Shown: positions 44,230 through 54,981, counted from the first letter of the stretch. The stretch: 64,000 bases of DNA from Polyangiaceae bacterium (GCA_025936115.1 JAICTZ010000034.1:1-64000), one strand, 5' to 3'. The notes: generated by a model from the letters alone, not told the origin. Made by a program: numbers and translations.

Positions 44230-45197
44230 GGCAGCACCAGCGCTTTCACGAAGCCTTCGGGGCGCTCGGCCGTGGCGGTGAGCGCGTCGCCGAGTTGCTC
44301 GAGTGAATACGTGTGCGTGAAGAGTCGCCGGGGTGACAGCGTGCCGTCGAGCGCCGCCGAGATGGCGCCGCGCATGCCGTGAACGTAGCGCGCAGGCTCC
44401 CGCTCGTGGGCGTTGATCACGTCGATGCCGCGCCAGTTCCAGAGCTGCATGTTGACGCTGCGCGCGCCGTCCTGATGGTAACCGGCGATCACGAGCCGGC
44501 CGCGCACCTTCGTGAGCTCGGCGGACAGATCGAGCGGCCACTGCTTACCCGTTGCCTCGACCACGCGATCGCAGAAGGCACCGCCAGTGAGCTCGGAGAC
44601 GCGCTGGATGATGCCGGCGTGATCCTCGAGCGGGATCGTGTCGCGAGCGCCGAGCTCGCGGGCGAGCTCGAGCGACGTACGCCGGCGTGAGATCGCGATC
44701 ACGTGCGCGCCGCGCGCCGCGGCGAGACGCGTGAGCACCGCGCCCAAAAATCCGGCGCCCACGATCGCGACCGTGTGGCCCGCCGCGATCTCCGAGCGCT
44801 CGAAGATGTTCACGGCGCAGCCCAGCGGTTCCGCGGGAAATGGCTGCTCGGCGAGCTCCCCGGGCAAGCGCACGATCGAATCGGCGTGCGCGACGTCGTA
44901 CTCGGCATACGCCGCGTTCGAAACCGCCGCGATGCTGTCGCCCACGCGAACTCCGCGCACGTTCTTGCCGACGGCGTCGACGACGCCCCAACCTTCGTGG
45001 CCCGATTCGCCGGGACCGAGCGGGTAGCGGGTCCACGGCAAGCCGAACCAGGGTCCGAGGTTCGAAGCGCACACGCCCGTGCCACGCACGCGAAAGCGCA
45101 CGTCGTCGGGACCAGGTTCAGGGATGGCAACGCGTTCGAGCAGAACTCGTTCGCGCGCGGAGATGCGCGCAGCCCACATCGTGTCGGAGAGCGACAT
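44226..45197 (-). CDS. zinc-type medium-chain dehydrogenase (MDR)
   Basis: 323 residues from ATG 45197; the frame extends to 45233 through the promoter and is rejected. GroES-like domain with GTGVCASNLG and GHEGWGVVDAVGKNVRGVRVGD (catalytic Zn His/Glu), then Rossmann GAGFLGAVLTRLAAARGA. The Cys in GVCASN is a Zn ligand. No structural four-Cys zinc loop is evident. Possibly a sugar or polyol dehydrogenase supplying the glycan pathway. First gene of the leftward operon (45197 to 41241). Confidence 0.87.
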   Translation of the reverse strand: MSLSDTMWAARISARERVLLERVAIPEPGPDDVRFRVRGTGVCASNLGPWFGLPWTRYPLGPGESGHEGWGVVDAVGKNVRGVRVGDSIAAVSNAAYAEYDVAHADSIVRLPGELAEQPFPAEPLGCAVNIFERSEIAAGHTVAIVGAGFLGAVLTRLAAARGAHVIAISRRRTSLELARELGARDTIPLEDHAGIIQRVSELTGGAFCDRVVEATGKQWPLDLSAELTKVRGRLVIAGYHQDGARSVNMQLWNWRGIDVINAHEREPARYVHGMRGAISAALDGTLSPRRLFTHTYSLEQLGDALTATAERPEGFVKALVLP

Positions 45198-45204
45198 GCG
45201 GCTT

Positions 45205-45233
45205 GTTCTGACTAGCCGCTCGGCCCCTGTCAA
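45205..45233 (-). promoter_or_regulatory. shared promoter P1 (leftward, MDR operon)
   Basis: On the minus strand TTGACA (45228-45233), 17 bp, CAGAAC (45205-45210), 7 bp before the ATG. Upstream it has GGGTGATTTGACG, similar to the element ahead of P2 and P3. Confidence 0.65.
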
Positions 45234-45293
45234 CGTGCGTCAAATCACCCAACGAGAGCTCGTTCGAGCGTGTCGTTCTGCACCGCAGCCAGC

Positions 45294-45338
45294 TGGGTGA
45301 AATCACCCAATTGACAGCCTCGGATTCGAGGGCAGAAC
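45294..45338 (+). promoter_or_regulatory. shared promoter P2 (rightward) with GGGTGAAATCACCC operator
   Basis: GGGTGA-AA-TCACCC forms an inverted repeat (45295-45308), directly followed by TTGACA (45311-45316), 16 bp and CAGAAC (45333-45338). The first ATG (45340) is 2 nt past the -10-like box, so translation should start at ATG 45373. Confidence 0.7.
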
Positions 45339-45372
45339 CATGCGACGCGGCACCAGCCACGCATCCGGGTCC

Positions 45373-46512
45373 ATGCGCATCGTTCTGTTTTGTCATTCGC
45401 TGATTTCGGACTGGAACCACGGCAACGCCCATTTTTTGCGCGGCATCGTGAGCGAGCTCGTCGCGCGCGGACACGACGTACGAGCGTGGGAGCCCGAGGA
45501 CGCCTGGAGCGCCGTGTCACTCGAGAAAGAGGCGGGCACGCTGCCGATCGCCGAAGTCGCCGAGCAGTATCCGCTGCTCGACATCACACGTTATCGCGAG
45601 GCCGAGCTCGACTTGGACGCTGCGACCGACGGCGCGGACGTGGTTCTGGTCCACGAGTGGAACAGCCCGGCGCTCATCAGCGCGCTCGGGCGCCGGCGCG
45701 AGCACGGCGCCCGCTTTTTGCTGCTCTTCCACGACACGCATCACCGCATGGTGAGCGACGAAGCGAAGTTCGGCGCGCTCGACCTCGCGGGCTACGACGG
45801 CGTGCTCGCGTTCGGCGAGGCGCTGCGTGAGCGCTACCTCGCGCGCGGCTGGGGCGAGCGCGTGTTCACCTTTCACGAAGCCGCCGACGTGCGCGTCTTC
45901 CGGCCGCTGCCCGAATACGAGCCCGAGAAGGAGCTCGTGTTCGTCGGCAATTGGGGCGACGGCGAGCGCACCGCCGAGCTCGAGGAGTTCGTGCTCGCTC
46001 CCGCGGCCGCGCTCGGTCTGAGCGGCACGGTGTACGGAGTCCGCTACCCCGAAGCGGGCCTGAAAGCGGTCGCCGACGCGGGCTTGGATTTCGGCGGTCA
46101 CCTACCGAATTATCGCGTGCCGATCGCCTTCGCGCAGCACAAGCTCACCGTGCACGTGCCGCGGCGTCCGTACGTCGAGGCGCTACCCGGTATCCCGACG
46201 ATCCGCGTGTTCGAGGCGCTCGCGTGCGGCATCCCGCTGATTTCAGCGCCGTGGTCGGACAGCGAGGGCCTCTTCCGCAGCGACGACTTCATCATGGTGC
46301 ACTCGAGCGCTGACGTACTCGCGGCGCTCCGCACCCTGCGGCACGACCCGGCCGCGCGCCGTGAGCTCACCCGGCGCGGGCTCGAGACCGTGCTCGCGCG
46401 GCACACGTGCTCGCACCGCGTGAACGAGCTCCTGCATATCGTGCGAATACTCGGGAAACAGAGCCCCCTAGCTCGCCTGACGGGCGAAGCAGGAGTCAGC
46501 GCATGGGATTGA
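45373..46512 (+). CDS. CgeB-like glycosyltransferase (paralogue B)
   Basis: 379 residues from ATG 45373, chosen because ATG 45340 lies inside the promoter. It begins MRIVLFCHSLISDWNHGNAHFLRGIVSELVARGHDV and carries FLLLFHDTHHRM, ELVFVGNWGDGERTAELEEFVLAP and PGIPTIRVFEALACGIPLISAPW, the nucleotide-sugar-binding half of CgeB-type GT-B enzymes. It overlaps the next glycosyltransferase gene by 10 nt. Confidence 0.82.
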   Translation: MRIVLFCHSLISDWNHGNAHFLRGIVSELVARGHDVRAWEPEDAWSAVSLEKEAGTLPIAEVAEQYPLLDITRYREAELDLDAATDGADVVLVHEWNSPALISALGRRREHGARFLLLFHDTHHRMVSDEAKFGALDLAGYDGVLAFGEALRERYLARGWGERVFTFHEAADVRVFRPLPEYEPEKELVFVGNWGDGERTAELEEFVLAPAAALGLSGTVYGVRYPEAGLKAVADAGLDFGGHLPNYRVPIAFAQHKLTVHVPRRPYVEALPGIPTIRVFEALACGIPLISAPWSDSEGLFRSDDFIMVHSSADVLAALRTLRHDPAARRELTRRGLETVLARHTCSHRVNELLHIVRILGKQSPLARLTGEAGVSAWD

Positions 46513-47597
46513 ACATCGCATTTTTCGGCTCGAGCCTCGTTTCTTCGCGCTGGAACGGCGCGGCCACGTATTACCGCGGCATCCTGCGCGCGCTCTACGG
46601 CCGCGGCCACCGCTCGGTGTTCTACGAACCCAACGCCTACGAGCGGCAACAGCATCGCGACATCGAGGACCCGCACTGGTCGCGCGTCGTCGTGTACGAG
46701 GGTGAAGACGGCGCGCGGCGCTGCCTCGACGACGCGGCACGCGCCGACGTGGTCGTCAAAGCGAGCGGCGTCGGAGTCTTCGACGAGCTGCTCGAGGCGA
46801 GCGTGCTCGAGCGGCGGCGCCCGCACCAGCTCGTCGTATTCTGGGATGTCGATGCGCCGGCGACGCTCGAGCGCGTCGAAAACGACAAGAGCGATCCGTT
46901 CGGCCGCCTGATCCCACGCTACGACATGGTGCTCACGTACGGCGGCGGCCGCCCCGTCGTGGACCGCTACCTCGCCTTGGGCGCTCGCGCTTGCGTGCCC
47001 ATCTACAATGGCCTCGATCCCGCAACGCATCACCCGGTGCCCCCCGCTCAGAAGTTCGCGTCCGAGCTCGGCTTCCTCGCCAATCGCCTGCCCGATCGCG
47101 AAGCCCGCGCCGACGAGTTCTTTTTCGGCGTCGCAAAGCGGCAGCCCGAACGGCGCTTCGTCCTCGGCGGTAGCGGCTGGCAAGACAAGCAGAGGCCCGG
47201 CAACGTCAACTACCTCGGACACGTGTTCACGAGTGACCACAACGTGTTCAACACCTCTGCGGGCGCCGTGCTCAACGTGAGTCGCGATTCGATGGCGCGC
47301 GCTGGGTACTCGCCTGCCACCCGCCTGTTCGAGGCGGCCGGGGCGGCGGCGTGCATCATCAGCGACGCGTGGGAAGGCATCGACCAGTTCTTCGAACCCG
47401 AGCGCGAGATCCTCGTCGCCGACAGCGGCGACGCGGTGAATGACGTCTTGAACCGCTTCGACCGAGCGGCGCGCCGGCGCATCGGCGAAGCAGCGCACCG
47501 GCGCGCCATCGCGCATCACACCTACGCCGATCGCGCCCTCGACGTCGAGCGCGCCCTCGGCGTCACGGAGTGTAGGGAGCGCGCAGCTTCGGCTTAG
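46503..47597 (+). CDS. glycosyltransferase, CgeB-related
   Basis: 364 residues from ATG 46503 with AGGAG at 46491-46495. MGLNIAFFGSSLVSSRWNGAATYYRGILRALYGRGH is the N-terminal GT-B start. FWDVDAPATLERVENDKSDPFG, DMVLTYGGGRPVVDRY and AGAVLNVSRDSMARAGYSPATRLFEAAGAAACIISD follow the same order as the other CgeB-like proteins in the locus. Stops 25 nt before the methyltransferase gene. Confidence 0.82.
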   Translation: MGLNIAFFGSSLVSSRWNGAATYYRGILRALYGRGHRSVFYEPNAYERQQHRDIEDPHWSRVVVYEGEDGARRCLDDAARADVVVKASGVGVFDELLEASVLERRRPHQLVVFWDVDAPATLERVENDKSDPFGRLIPRYDMVLTYGGGRPVVDRYLALGARACVPIYNGLDPATHHPVPPAQKFASELGFLANRLPDREARADEFFFGVAKRQPERRFVLGGSGWQDKQRPGNVNYLGHVFTSDHNVFNTSAGAVLNVSRDSMARAGYSPATRLFEAAGAAACIISDAWEGIDQFFEPEREILVADSGDAVNDVLNRFDRAARRRIGEAAHRRAIAHHTYADRALDVERALGVTECRERAASA

Positions 47598-47622
47598 CGC
47601 GCGTAGCTGGAGGATCGCTCGA

Positions 47623-48399
47623 ATGATGACCGTGACTCAGGAAATCGGCGAACTTGGCCCGTGGTTTCACAACCTGCACCTGCCGGACGGCACCGAGACC
47701 TGCAAAGACCACCGCCTCGGTGACTTTCCGAACGTGAAATGGGCAAAGCTTGCCCCTCACCTCCCGCTCGATCTGAAGGGCGCCACCGTCTTGGACGTCG
47801 GTTGCAATGCGGGCTTTTACAGCTTCGAGCTCGCCAAGCGCGGCGCGCAGGTGACTGCCATCGATTCGAGCGAGCACTATCTGAGGCAAGCGCGTTGGGC
47901 CGCACACACTCTCGGCCTCGAAGATCGCGTGGAGTTCCGGCAACAGCAAATTTACGAGCTCGGGGCCGTCAATCGCCGCTGGGACATCGTGCTCTTCCTC
48001 GGCGTGCTCTACCACCTGCGCTATCCGCTCTTGGGCCTGGATATCGTGTCACGTTGTGTCGGCAAGACGCTCGTCGTGCAGTCGCTCGTCGCGCACGGCG
48101 AGCCGGCGCTCGTGCCACCTCCGGATCTCGAGCTTGCGGACCGCGCGCCGCTCTTGCGGCCGGGCTGGCCCCGGCTGTCCTTCATCGAACGGCGCTTCGC
48201 GGGTGATCCGTCCAACTGGTGGGTTCCGAACGAGGCTTGCCTTGCCGCGATGGTGCGCTCGGCGGGCCTACGCGTGCTCTCCACGCCGCTCGAAGAGTTC
48301 TTGCTCTGCGCGCCCGATCCCGACGGCGAAACGAGCATGTGGCGCTGGAATCAGGAGGAATTTTGGGCGGCCGTCGGTCCGCGCGCCGCGGGGCCCTGA
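47623..48399 (+). CDS. SAM-dependent methyltransferase (glycan cluster)
   Basis: 258 residues. The SAM motif I is VLDVGCNAGFYSFELAKRG, followed by acidic motif AIDSSEHYLRQA and post-motif IVLFLGVLYHLRYPLLGLD. The opening GPWFHNLHLPDGTETCKDHRLGDFPNVKWAKL is characteristic of a methyltransferase family I recall as linked to a conserved polysaccharide cassette in Rhizobiales. Methylation of a sugar hydroxyl is the likely role. Confidence 0.85.
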   Translation: MMTVTQEIGELGPWFHNLHLPDGTETCKDHRLGDFPNVKWAKLAPHLPLDLKGATVLDVGCNAGFYSFELAKRGAQVTAIDSSEHYLRQARWAAHTLGLEDRVEFRQQQIYELGAVNRRWDIVLFLGVLYHLRYPLLGLDIVSRCVGKTLVVQSLVAHGEPALVPPPDLELADRAPLLRPGWPRLSFIERRFAGDPSNWWVPNEACLAAMVRSAGLRVLSTPLEEFLLCAPDPDGETSMWRWNQEEFWAAVGPRAAGP

Positions 48400-48422
48400 C
48401 ACTACCGAACGCTGACGCTTGC

Positions 48423-49568
<1,146 letters not shown>

Positions 49569-49745
49569 TCGTCTCCTCACAGAATGCAGAAGCTCCGAGA
49601 GCTAGCGACCCCGCGACTCGAGCAACAACCGTACCCCGAGGCGACCTCGAATGTACATACCTTATCGCACGTCGGCTCTATGGTTGTGCGCGGGTGGAAG
49701 CGCCAAACGGACACGTGCGTTCTGCAACGTCGTGGCTCGATTGAC

Positions 49746-51329
49746 TCACGCCCGCGCGAGTCGCGCGACGGCATGCCGGACGCGCGCGGCATAGTGTCGC
49801 TTTGCCGCGCGCCAGCGAGCGCGCTCGTCTTCTGCCGGTGCATCGCGTTCGGCAAAGTCGGCGACGCCGAGCCGCAACGCCGAGTACGCGAGCTTGTACG
49901 AGTCGAGACGCGGCCGCACGTCGTCGCCCGTGAGCGCCGTATAACGATGGACGAGCGAGTGTTCCGCCGCGGGCGGCAGGTTCCATTCCACAATCGCTCC
50001 GGCGACGTCCCAGGCAATGTCGACGGGGCCCGGATAGAAGTGATCGTCGCCGTGTTCGGCGCCGTCCGTTTTCAGGAAGGTGTCATGCGCCACGATCCAC
50101 TCGTGAGGCATCATGTGCCCGTCGCACACGACCGGCTTCACGACGTCGAGCTCGAAATCTTCCGGCACGGTCGTGCCGGTCCCCTCCTGAACGTTGAGCC
50201 GCGCCATCGCCTCGATTTCGCCCCGTCTCGGCGCCGGTCCGGCGAGTTCCCCCGCCCGAAACGTCAGATAGCGGGCGAGGACTTCGAGCGCGTTCGCGCC
50301 GTCGACACGGCCCTGCGCCGGGCGTCCCGAAAGCCAGGGGTAGGCGAGCCATCCTGCCTCGGCGTGTTCCACGCTCGGTGCGAAGCCAGCTTCAGCGAGC
50401 AAGCTGGCACGCTCGAGCACACCCGATCCGTAGCGCGACAGTCCGGAAAACTTGTGCAGGCGCTGCCCGTCAGGTTCGAGATATTTCACCCGCTCGTGGA
50501 GCTGCCAGGACGGCGGCCACACCGGTAGGTCGACGTGACTGCGCCAGGCGCCCCCGGATAGATCGACCGTGCCAGGCGGCGGCAACCACGGCTCGACCAC
50601 CTCACACGCAAAGCGCGCGAAACGACGTGGGGCATCCTCGGCCACGAGCCGCTCGGCGTCGATCGGGTGACTCGCCAGGAGACGGATCCGCGCGGCGGGC
50701 ACTCCGTGGCGTTCGAGCGCCTCGGCCACGGCGAGAAACGTCGAGCCGCTCCGTCCCGGCCCTTCGTCCGCCACGACGAAGTCGCAATCTGGCGCGCCGC
50801 GTTCGACGAATTCGCGTTCGGCGGGCCCAAGCTCGAGGACCCGCGCCCAGGGGTGACCGCTCGGGCGCACCGTGATCCGGCGCGCGGCGACGCCGCTCCG
50901 CACGAGGCTTGCCCTGACGATGGCCGAAAGGCTCGTGCCAATCGTGCGCACACCCACGACGCACACGTCGCGTGGCCCGCGGAGCCGAGCCGCGGCCCGC
51001 GCATAGGCAGCGGGATCGAGCGCATAAAACGCGAAGCCCTCCGGACACTTGAGCTCGAGCTCCTCGGGCAGCGAGAGCCGCGCCACGAGCTCGTGCACGA
51101 GCGGCGTGGCGAGCTGCCGCAAGCCGAGCCACGCGTCGGCGAGCGCGTCGGAGAGCTGGCGCGCCACGGGCGCCGCCTCGTGGGCTCGATCCTCGAGCGC
51201 GCATTCGATTTCGGCGGCGAGCAGCAGGGCCGCGAGCGGCGCCTCGTGCGCTCGACCGAGGGCGCGACCGAGCTCGCTCAGCAGCTCGTGCGAGCGAACC
51301 GAGCGCCGGGAGTCGCGGAAGACGAGCAT
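49746..51329 (-). CDS. phosphoribosyltransferase-like and kinase-like fusion, unknown function
   Basis: 527 residues from ATG 51329, 16 bp after the upstream glycosyltransferase stop. A middle region resembles a PRTase: VVGVRTIGTSLSAIVRASLVRSGVAARRITV and the PRPP-loop-like DFVVADEGPGRSGSTFLAVAEAL. The C-terminal half has kinase/APH-like traits (VVCDGHMMPHEWIVAHDTFLKTDG, PGPVDIAWDVAGAIVEWNLP with candidate catalytic Asp residues). I do not recognise the full family. It is co-transcribed with glycan genes, so it may activate or transfer a sugar or ribosyl moiety. Confidence 0.6.
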   Translation of the reverse strand: MLVFRDSRRSVRSHELLSELGRALGRAHEAPLAALLLAAEIECALEDRAHEAAPVARQLSDALADAWLGLRQLATPLVHELVARLSLPEELELKCPEGFAFYALDPAAYARAAARLRGPRDVCVVGVRTIGTSLSAIVRASLVRSGVAARRITVRPSGHPWARVLELGPAEREFVERGAPDCDFVVADEGPGRSGSTFLAVAEALERHGVPAARIRLLASHPIDAERLVAEDAPRRFARFACEVVEPWLPPPGTVDLSGGAWRSHVDLPVWPPSWQLHERVKYLEPDGQRLHKFSGLSRYGSGVLERASLLAEAGFAPSVEHAEAGWLAYPWLSGRPAQGRVDGANALEVLARYLTFRAGELAGPAPRRGEIEAMARLNVQEGTGTTVPEDFELDVVKPVVCDGHMMPHEWIVAHDTFLKTDGAEHGDDHFYPGPVDIAWDVAGAIVEWNLPPAAEHSLVHRYTALTGDDVRPRLDSYKLAYSALRLGVADFAERDAPAEDERARWRAAKRHYAARVRHAVARLARA

Positions 51330-51345
51330 CGCCGTCCGGCGCCGG

Positions 51346-52479
51346 TCACGAACCGACCATCTTGGCGCGGTCGATCTCGGACGGAAGCTTCGCCGAGACG
51401 GGGCTGCTCTGAGCCGCGCCCAGCCTGCGCAGGTAACCTTCGAGCTCACGCGCGCGATGGAGCGCCGTGTGCTCGCCGAGGACGCGTTGGCGCGCGCGGC
51501 GCGCGATACTCTTGCGCTCCGGCTCGCGCAGCCGCTCGAGGTAGTCTTCGACTTCGTTCGCCTCACTCGCGAGCAGGATCTCTCGCTGGGGCTCGAAGAA
51601 ATCCTCGATACCGGGCCAAGCGTCGCCGATGATGGGCACGCCGCACGCCGCCGCCTCGAACAAGCGCACGCTCGGCGAGTGCCCCACGTCGATCATGTGC
51701 GCGCGCGTGACGTTGAGCGTGTAGCGGAGCGAGCCGTAGAAGCTCGAGTGATCGCCCGGTGGGACGTGCTCGACGCGCTCGACGTTCGCGGGCCACGCCT
51801 CGGGCGGGTAGCAAGCGCCCGCGATGATGAAGCGGCGCTCCGCCATGCGCCGAGCCGGTTCGAGCAAGAGCCGTTCGAGTGCGGCCTGGCGATCCGCGCA
51901 GTAGGTCCCGAGGTAGCCGAGATCACGGCTCGGGGGTCGCTCGCTCGGCGCGTAGAGCTCGGGATCGACCGAGCAGAACAAGGGTAAGGCGATGCGCGCG
52001 TGGTACTCGCGTTCGAGGCGCGTGAGCGCGGCGCCGCCGCTGAACGAGAGGTACGCGTCGAGCTCGGGGATCGCTTCACGCGTGAGGTACGTCTTCTCTC
52101 CCGCTTCGAGCCGCGCGAGCGTGACGGGCGTATCGATGTCGTAGAAGATCTTGAGTCCGCGCGCCGTGTCGAGCACCCAGCTCAGCACCTCGACGCCGTC
52201 CGGCACGTACGAGCCGACCATGACGACGTCGGCGTCGCGCACTTCGCGCTCGAACGTCGCTTCGAGCTCTTCGAGCGTGCGATAGAGCTCGACGCGGCAG
52301 CCCTCCGGTCGTGCCTGATCGCGGTGCTCCGCGTACCAGGGCACGTCGCGCTCGAGAAAGAGCACGCGATGTCCGAGTGCGGCCAGAGCCTTCACGAGTG
52401 CCCGGTACGTCGTCGCGTGGCCGTTCCCCCACGACGACGTGATGGAGAGCCCCATCAAGACCAAACGTAGACTTTTCAA
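51346..52479 (-). CDS. CgeB-like glycosyltransferase (paralogue C)
   Basis: 377 residues. A TTG at 52479 overlaps the upstream stop (TTGA). It aligns with the start of paralogue A (LRLVLMGLSITSSWGNGHAT vs MKLVIFGLTVSSSWGNGHAT), so it is preferred to an internal ATG. YDIDTPVTLARLEAGEK, YLSFSGGAALTRLER, GYLGTYCADRQAALERLL and LNVTRAHMIDVGHSPSVRLFEAAACGVPIIGD match the CgeB order. Close paralogue of the gene at 42125. Confidence 0.82.
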   Translation of the reverse strand: MKSLRLVLMGLSITSSWGNGHATTYRALVKALAALGHRVLFLERDVPWYAEHRDQARPEGCRVELYRTLEELEATFEREVRDADVVMVGSYVPDGVEVLSWVLDTARGLKIFYDIDTPVTLARLEAGEKTYLTREAIPELDAYLSFSGGAALTRLEREYHARIALPLFCSVDPELYAPSERPPSRDLGYLGTYCADRQAALERLLLEPARRMAERRFIIAGACYPPEAWPANVERVEHVPPGDHSSFYGSLRYTLNVTRAHMIDVGHSPSVRLFEAAACGVPIIGDAWPGIEDFFEPQREILLASEANEVEDYLERLREPERKSIARRARQRVLGEHTALHRARELEGYLRRLGAAQSSPVSAKLPSEIDRAKMVGS

Positions 52480-53615
52480 GAGGAGGTTTCCTTTCCTTCC
52501 CGAAGGACTGCTGCGCGCGTGAACGTCGGCCTTTGAACTGCCACGGCGGCTCTCGAACGCGGCACGTTGAGCAGCCGCCGGTACATCGCGAGGTAGCGGC
52601 TCGCCATGGCTCTGGCCGTGTACGCGCGCGCCCGGGTGCGAGCTCGCGCGCCGAGCAGCCGGCAAGCGTCGGCATCGCGCGCCAAGCGCCGCGTGACCTC
52701 CACCATGGCGGTGGGCTCGTTCACCGGCACGTAGCTTGCGGAGTCTCCCCACACCTCGCGCAGGCTCGGAATGTCGCCGAGCACGAGCGCGCAACCGGAC
52801 GCGGCGGCCTCGAGCGGCACGAGCCCGAACGGTTCGTAGCGCGCGGGGTGCAAGAGCGCGCTCGCCTCCGCGAACAGGCGGAAGAGCTCTTGACGGCCGA
52901 GCGTTCCGACGTGCTCGAGCCGCTCCGAACGAGGCGGCCGCTCAGCGCACGGACCTGCGATACGGACCGGCCATGGCAGGGCGTCGGCGGCCGCGGCCAG
53001 TGCCGACAAGTTCTTCGCCGCATCCCAAAAGCGGCCCGCGGCGACGAAGTAAGGCTGTTTGGGCTGCGGCTGGAACGCAGACTGATCGATGCCGTTCGGG
53101 ATGACGGCGCCGCCGCGGTAGCCGTACTCGTCGAGCAGCGTCTCGAGCATCGCGTGCGTGGGCGCGACCACGTCGTCGGCGGCGTCGAGGCCGGCGCGGA
53201 CGCGGCGCGCGTATTCGGCGTACGCCGCGGGCGCGGATTCGCCGTGCACAGCTCGCCACCAGCCGAGCACGCACGAGTGCGCCACGACGAGCTTCGGCGC
53301 GCCGAAGTCGAGCGTCGCGTGCGCGTAGCCGTTCAGCTGGACCACCGTGGGCACGTACCGGCGCGCGAGGTCGCGCAGCCACTCACCCGCGGCGTCGACG
53401 TCGCGCCACGGCTCCTCCATCCACTCGAGCGCACCGGCGCGCTCGTCGAATGCGAGCCCGCGCACCGTGCGCAAGGTTTCACGCTGGTGCGGCGCAAGCG
53501 GCTCACCGAGCACGGCGAGCCTCACCTCCACCCCCTCACGCGTGAGCTCACGCGCGAGCTCGACTGCGTAGCCGAAGACCCCTCCCACGCAGTCGGCCGT
53601 CATCAGCACCCGCAT
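52476..53615 (-). CDS. glycosyltransferase family 4
   Basis: 379 residues. MRVLMTADCVGGVFGYAVELARELTREGVEV opens the GT-B fold; VIPNGID, and the EX7E-type LLHPARYEPFGLVPLEAAASGCALVLGD identify GT4. ATGA-like overlap with the following gene (TTGA). A retaining enzyme that probably adds a hexose to the growing glycan. Confidence 0.87.
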   Translation of the reverse strand: MRVLMTADCVGGVFGYAVELARELTREGVEVRLAVLGEPLAPHQRETLRTVRGLAFDERAGALEWMEEPWRDVDAAGEWLRDLARRYVPTVVQLNGYAHATLDFGAPKLVVAHSCVLGWWRAVHGESAPAAYAEYARRVRAGLDAADDVVAPTHAMLETLLDEYGYRGGAVIPNGIDQSAFQPQPKQPYFVAAGRFWDAAKNLSALAAAADALPWPVRIAGPCAERPPRSERLEHVGTLGRQELFRLFAEASALLHPARYEPFGLVPLEAAASGCALVLGDIPSLREVWGDSASYVPVNEPTAMVEVTRRLARDADACRLLGARARTRARAYTARAMASRYLAMYRRLLNVPRSRAAVAVQRPTFTRAAVLREGKETSS

Positions 53616-53624
53616 CTGCCGGCC

Positions 53625-54746
53625 TCAGACCGCGAGGCCGCGAGCCTCGAGCTCGGCTTGGGCTTTGTCGAAATGGTCCACAGCCCGGGCGTCTTTCAGC
53701 CAGCTCGCGAGCTCGAGCATGCCCGCGTCGAGCGTCACCGACGGCTCGAAGCCGAGCAGTCGCCGCGCTTTGCCGATGTCGGCGAAGCAATGCCGCACGT
53801 CGCCCACGCGATACTTGCCGGTGAGCACGGCGCGCGGCTGGCGCTGTCCGAGAATTTCTGCCAAGCGCTGCGCGAGCTCACCGATGCTGACGGAGCGCCC
53901 GCTTGCGACGTTGATGGCCTGACCGTTCGCCGCGTCGCGCTCGAGCGCGAGCCGGAACGCACTGGCTACGTCCTTCACGTTGACGAAATCGCGCCGCTGC
54001 TGGCCGTCCTCGTAGACGAGCGGCGCGCGCCCATTCAAGAGGCGTGACGCAAAGATGGCGAGCACCCCCGTGTAGGGGTTCGAGAGCGCTTGGCGCGGGC
54101 CGTAGGTGTTGAACAGGCGCAGCGCGACGGCAGGCATGCGATAGGCCTGACCGAACATCAAGCACAGCCGCTCCTGATCGTACTTGGAGAGCGCGTACAC
54201 CGATGACAGGCCCGGCGGTTTGGTTTCGGGCGTGGGCAACGGGACGAGCGGTGAGTCTTCGTCGTCGCGGGGATCCCAGCGGCCGTCCCCGAGCCGCTCG
54301 AGCGAACGCGCGGCATCGTCGACGCGGCGACCGTCACGCAGGCTCTCGTAGCTGCCCTCGCCGTAAATGCTCATACTCGAAGCCACGACGAGCTTTCGTA
54401 CCGGTCGCTTCGCGATCGCCTCGAGCAGCACGGACGTGCCGACGGAGTTCACGTCCACGTACTCGCGGATCTGGTACATGCTCTGACCGACGCCCACCGC
54501 CGCGGCGAGGTGCACGACGGCCTCGACGCCGTCGAGCGCAGTTTCGACCGCGCTCCTGTCGCGCACGTCGCCGACGACGAGCTCGGCGCGCTCGTCGAGG
54601 TAGTCCGGTCGCCCCGCGCGCTCACCGTGAACCTGTCGCGCGAGATTGTCGAGGATGCGTACCGCGTAGCCGTGCGCGATGAGCTCATCGGTCAGGTGCG
54701 AACCGATGAAACCTGCGCCGCCCGTGATCAAAATCCGCTTCGACAT
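53625..54746 (-). CDS. NAD-dependent sugar epimerase/dehydratase
   Basis: 373 residues from ATG 54746 (with GGGAG upstream); the frame to 54791 runs into the promoter. Rossmann TGGAGFIGSHL, catalytic Ser/Thr (VASSMSIYGEGSYESL) and YALSKYDQE (YxxxK). Family of UDP-glucose 4-epimerase and related extended SDRs. Supplies a nucleotide sugar for the glycosyltransferases. First gene of a leftward operon ending at 49746. Confidence 0.88.
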   Translation of the reverse strand: MSKRILITGGAGFIGSHLTDELIAHGYAVRILDNLARQVHGERAGRPDYLDERAELVVGDVRDRSAVETALDGVEAVVHLAAAVGVGQSMYQIREYVDVNSVGTSVLLEAIAKRPVRKLVVASSMSIYGEGSYESLRDGRRVDDAARSLERLGDGRWDPRDDEDSPLVPLPTPETKPPGLSSVYALSKYDQERLCLMFGQAYRMPAVALRLFNTYGPRQALSNPYTGVLAIFASRLLNGRAPLVYEDGQQRRDFVNVKDVASAFRLALERDAANGQAINVASGRSVSIGELAQRLAEILGQRQPRAVLTGKYRVGDVRHCFADIGKARRLLGFEPSVTLDAGMLELASWLKDARAVDHFDKAQAELEARGLAV

Positions 54747-54782
54747 TTCCACACTCCCGCTGCGGGTGTTCATGCAAGCCAC

Positions 54783-54826
54783 GTTCTGCACCTGATAGCC
54801 AGCCTGTCAATTGGGTCATTTCACGC
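54783..54826 (-). promoter_or_regulatory. shared promoter P3 (leftward, epimerase operon)
   Basis: On the minus strand GCGTGAAATGACCCAA leads directly into TTGACA (54805-54810), 16 bp and CAGAAC (54783-54788). The block up to TTGACAG agrees with P2 at 21 of 23 positions. Transcript would start near 54776, leaving a leader of about 30 nt before ATG 54746. Confidence 0.7.
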
Positions 54827-54981
54827 ACTTGCCCGCTTTGGCAAACTGCCCCGCCCCGATTGGGGAATATCGCGCAGCAGCGTGACGAAGTGCGCTCTGC
54901 ACGTTCGCGCACGACACGTTCCCGGCCGAAATCGCGCCAAGAAATCACGCTCGCGCTCGTAGGAAATTTCGCGAGCGCTGG

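Noticed and set aside
45340..45372. Earlier ATG for the rightward CgeB-like gene
   Set aside because: It is 2 nt from the -10-like box of P2, so it would precede or coincide with the transcript start.
52533..54047. A 504-residue frame antisense to the GT4 and epimerase genes
   Set aside because: It spans two real genes and their junction, with shadow-like composition.
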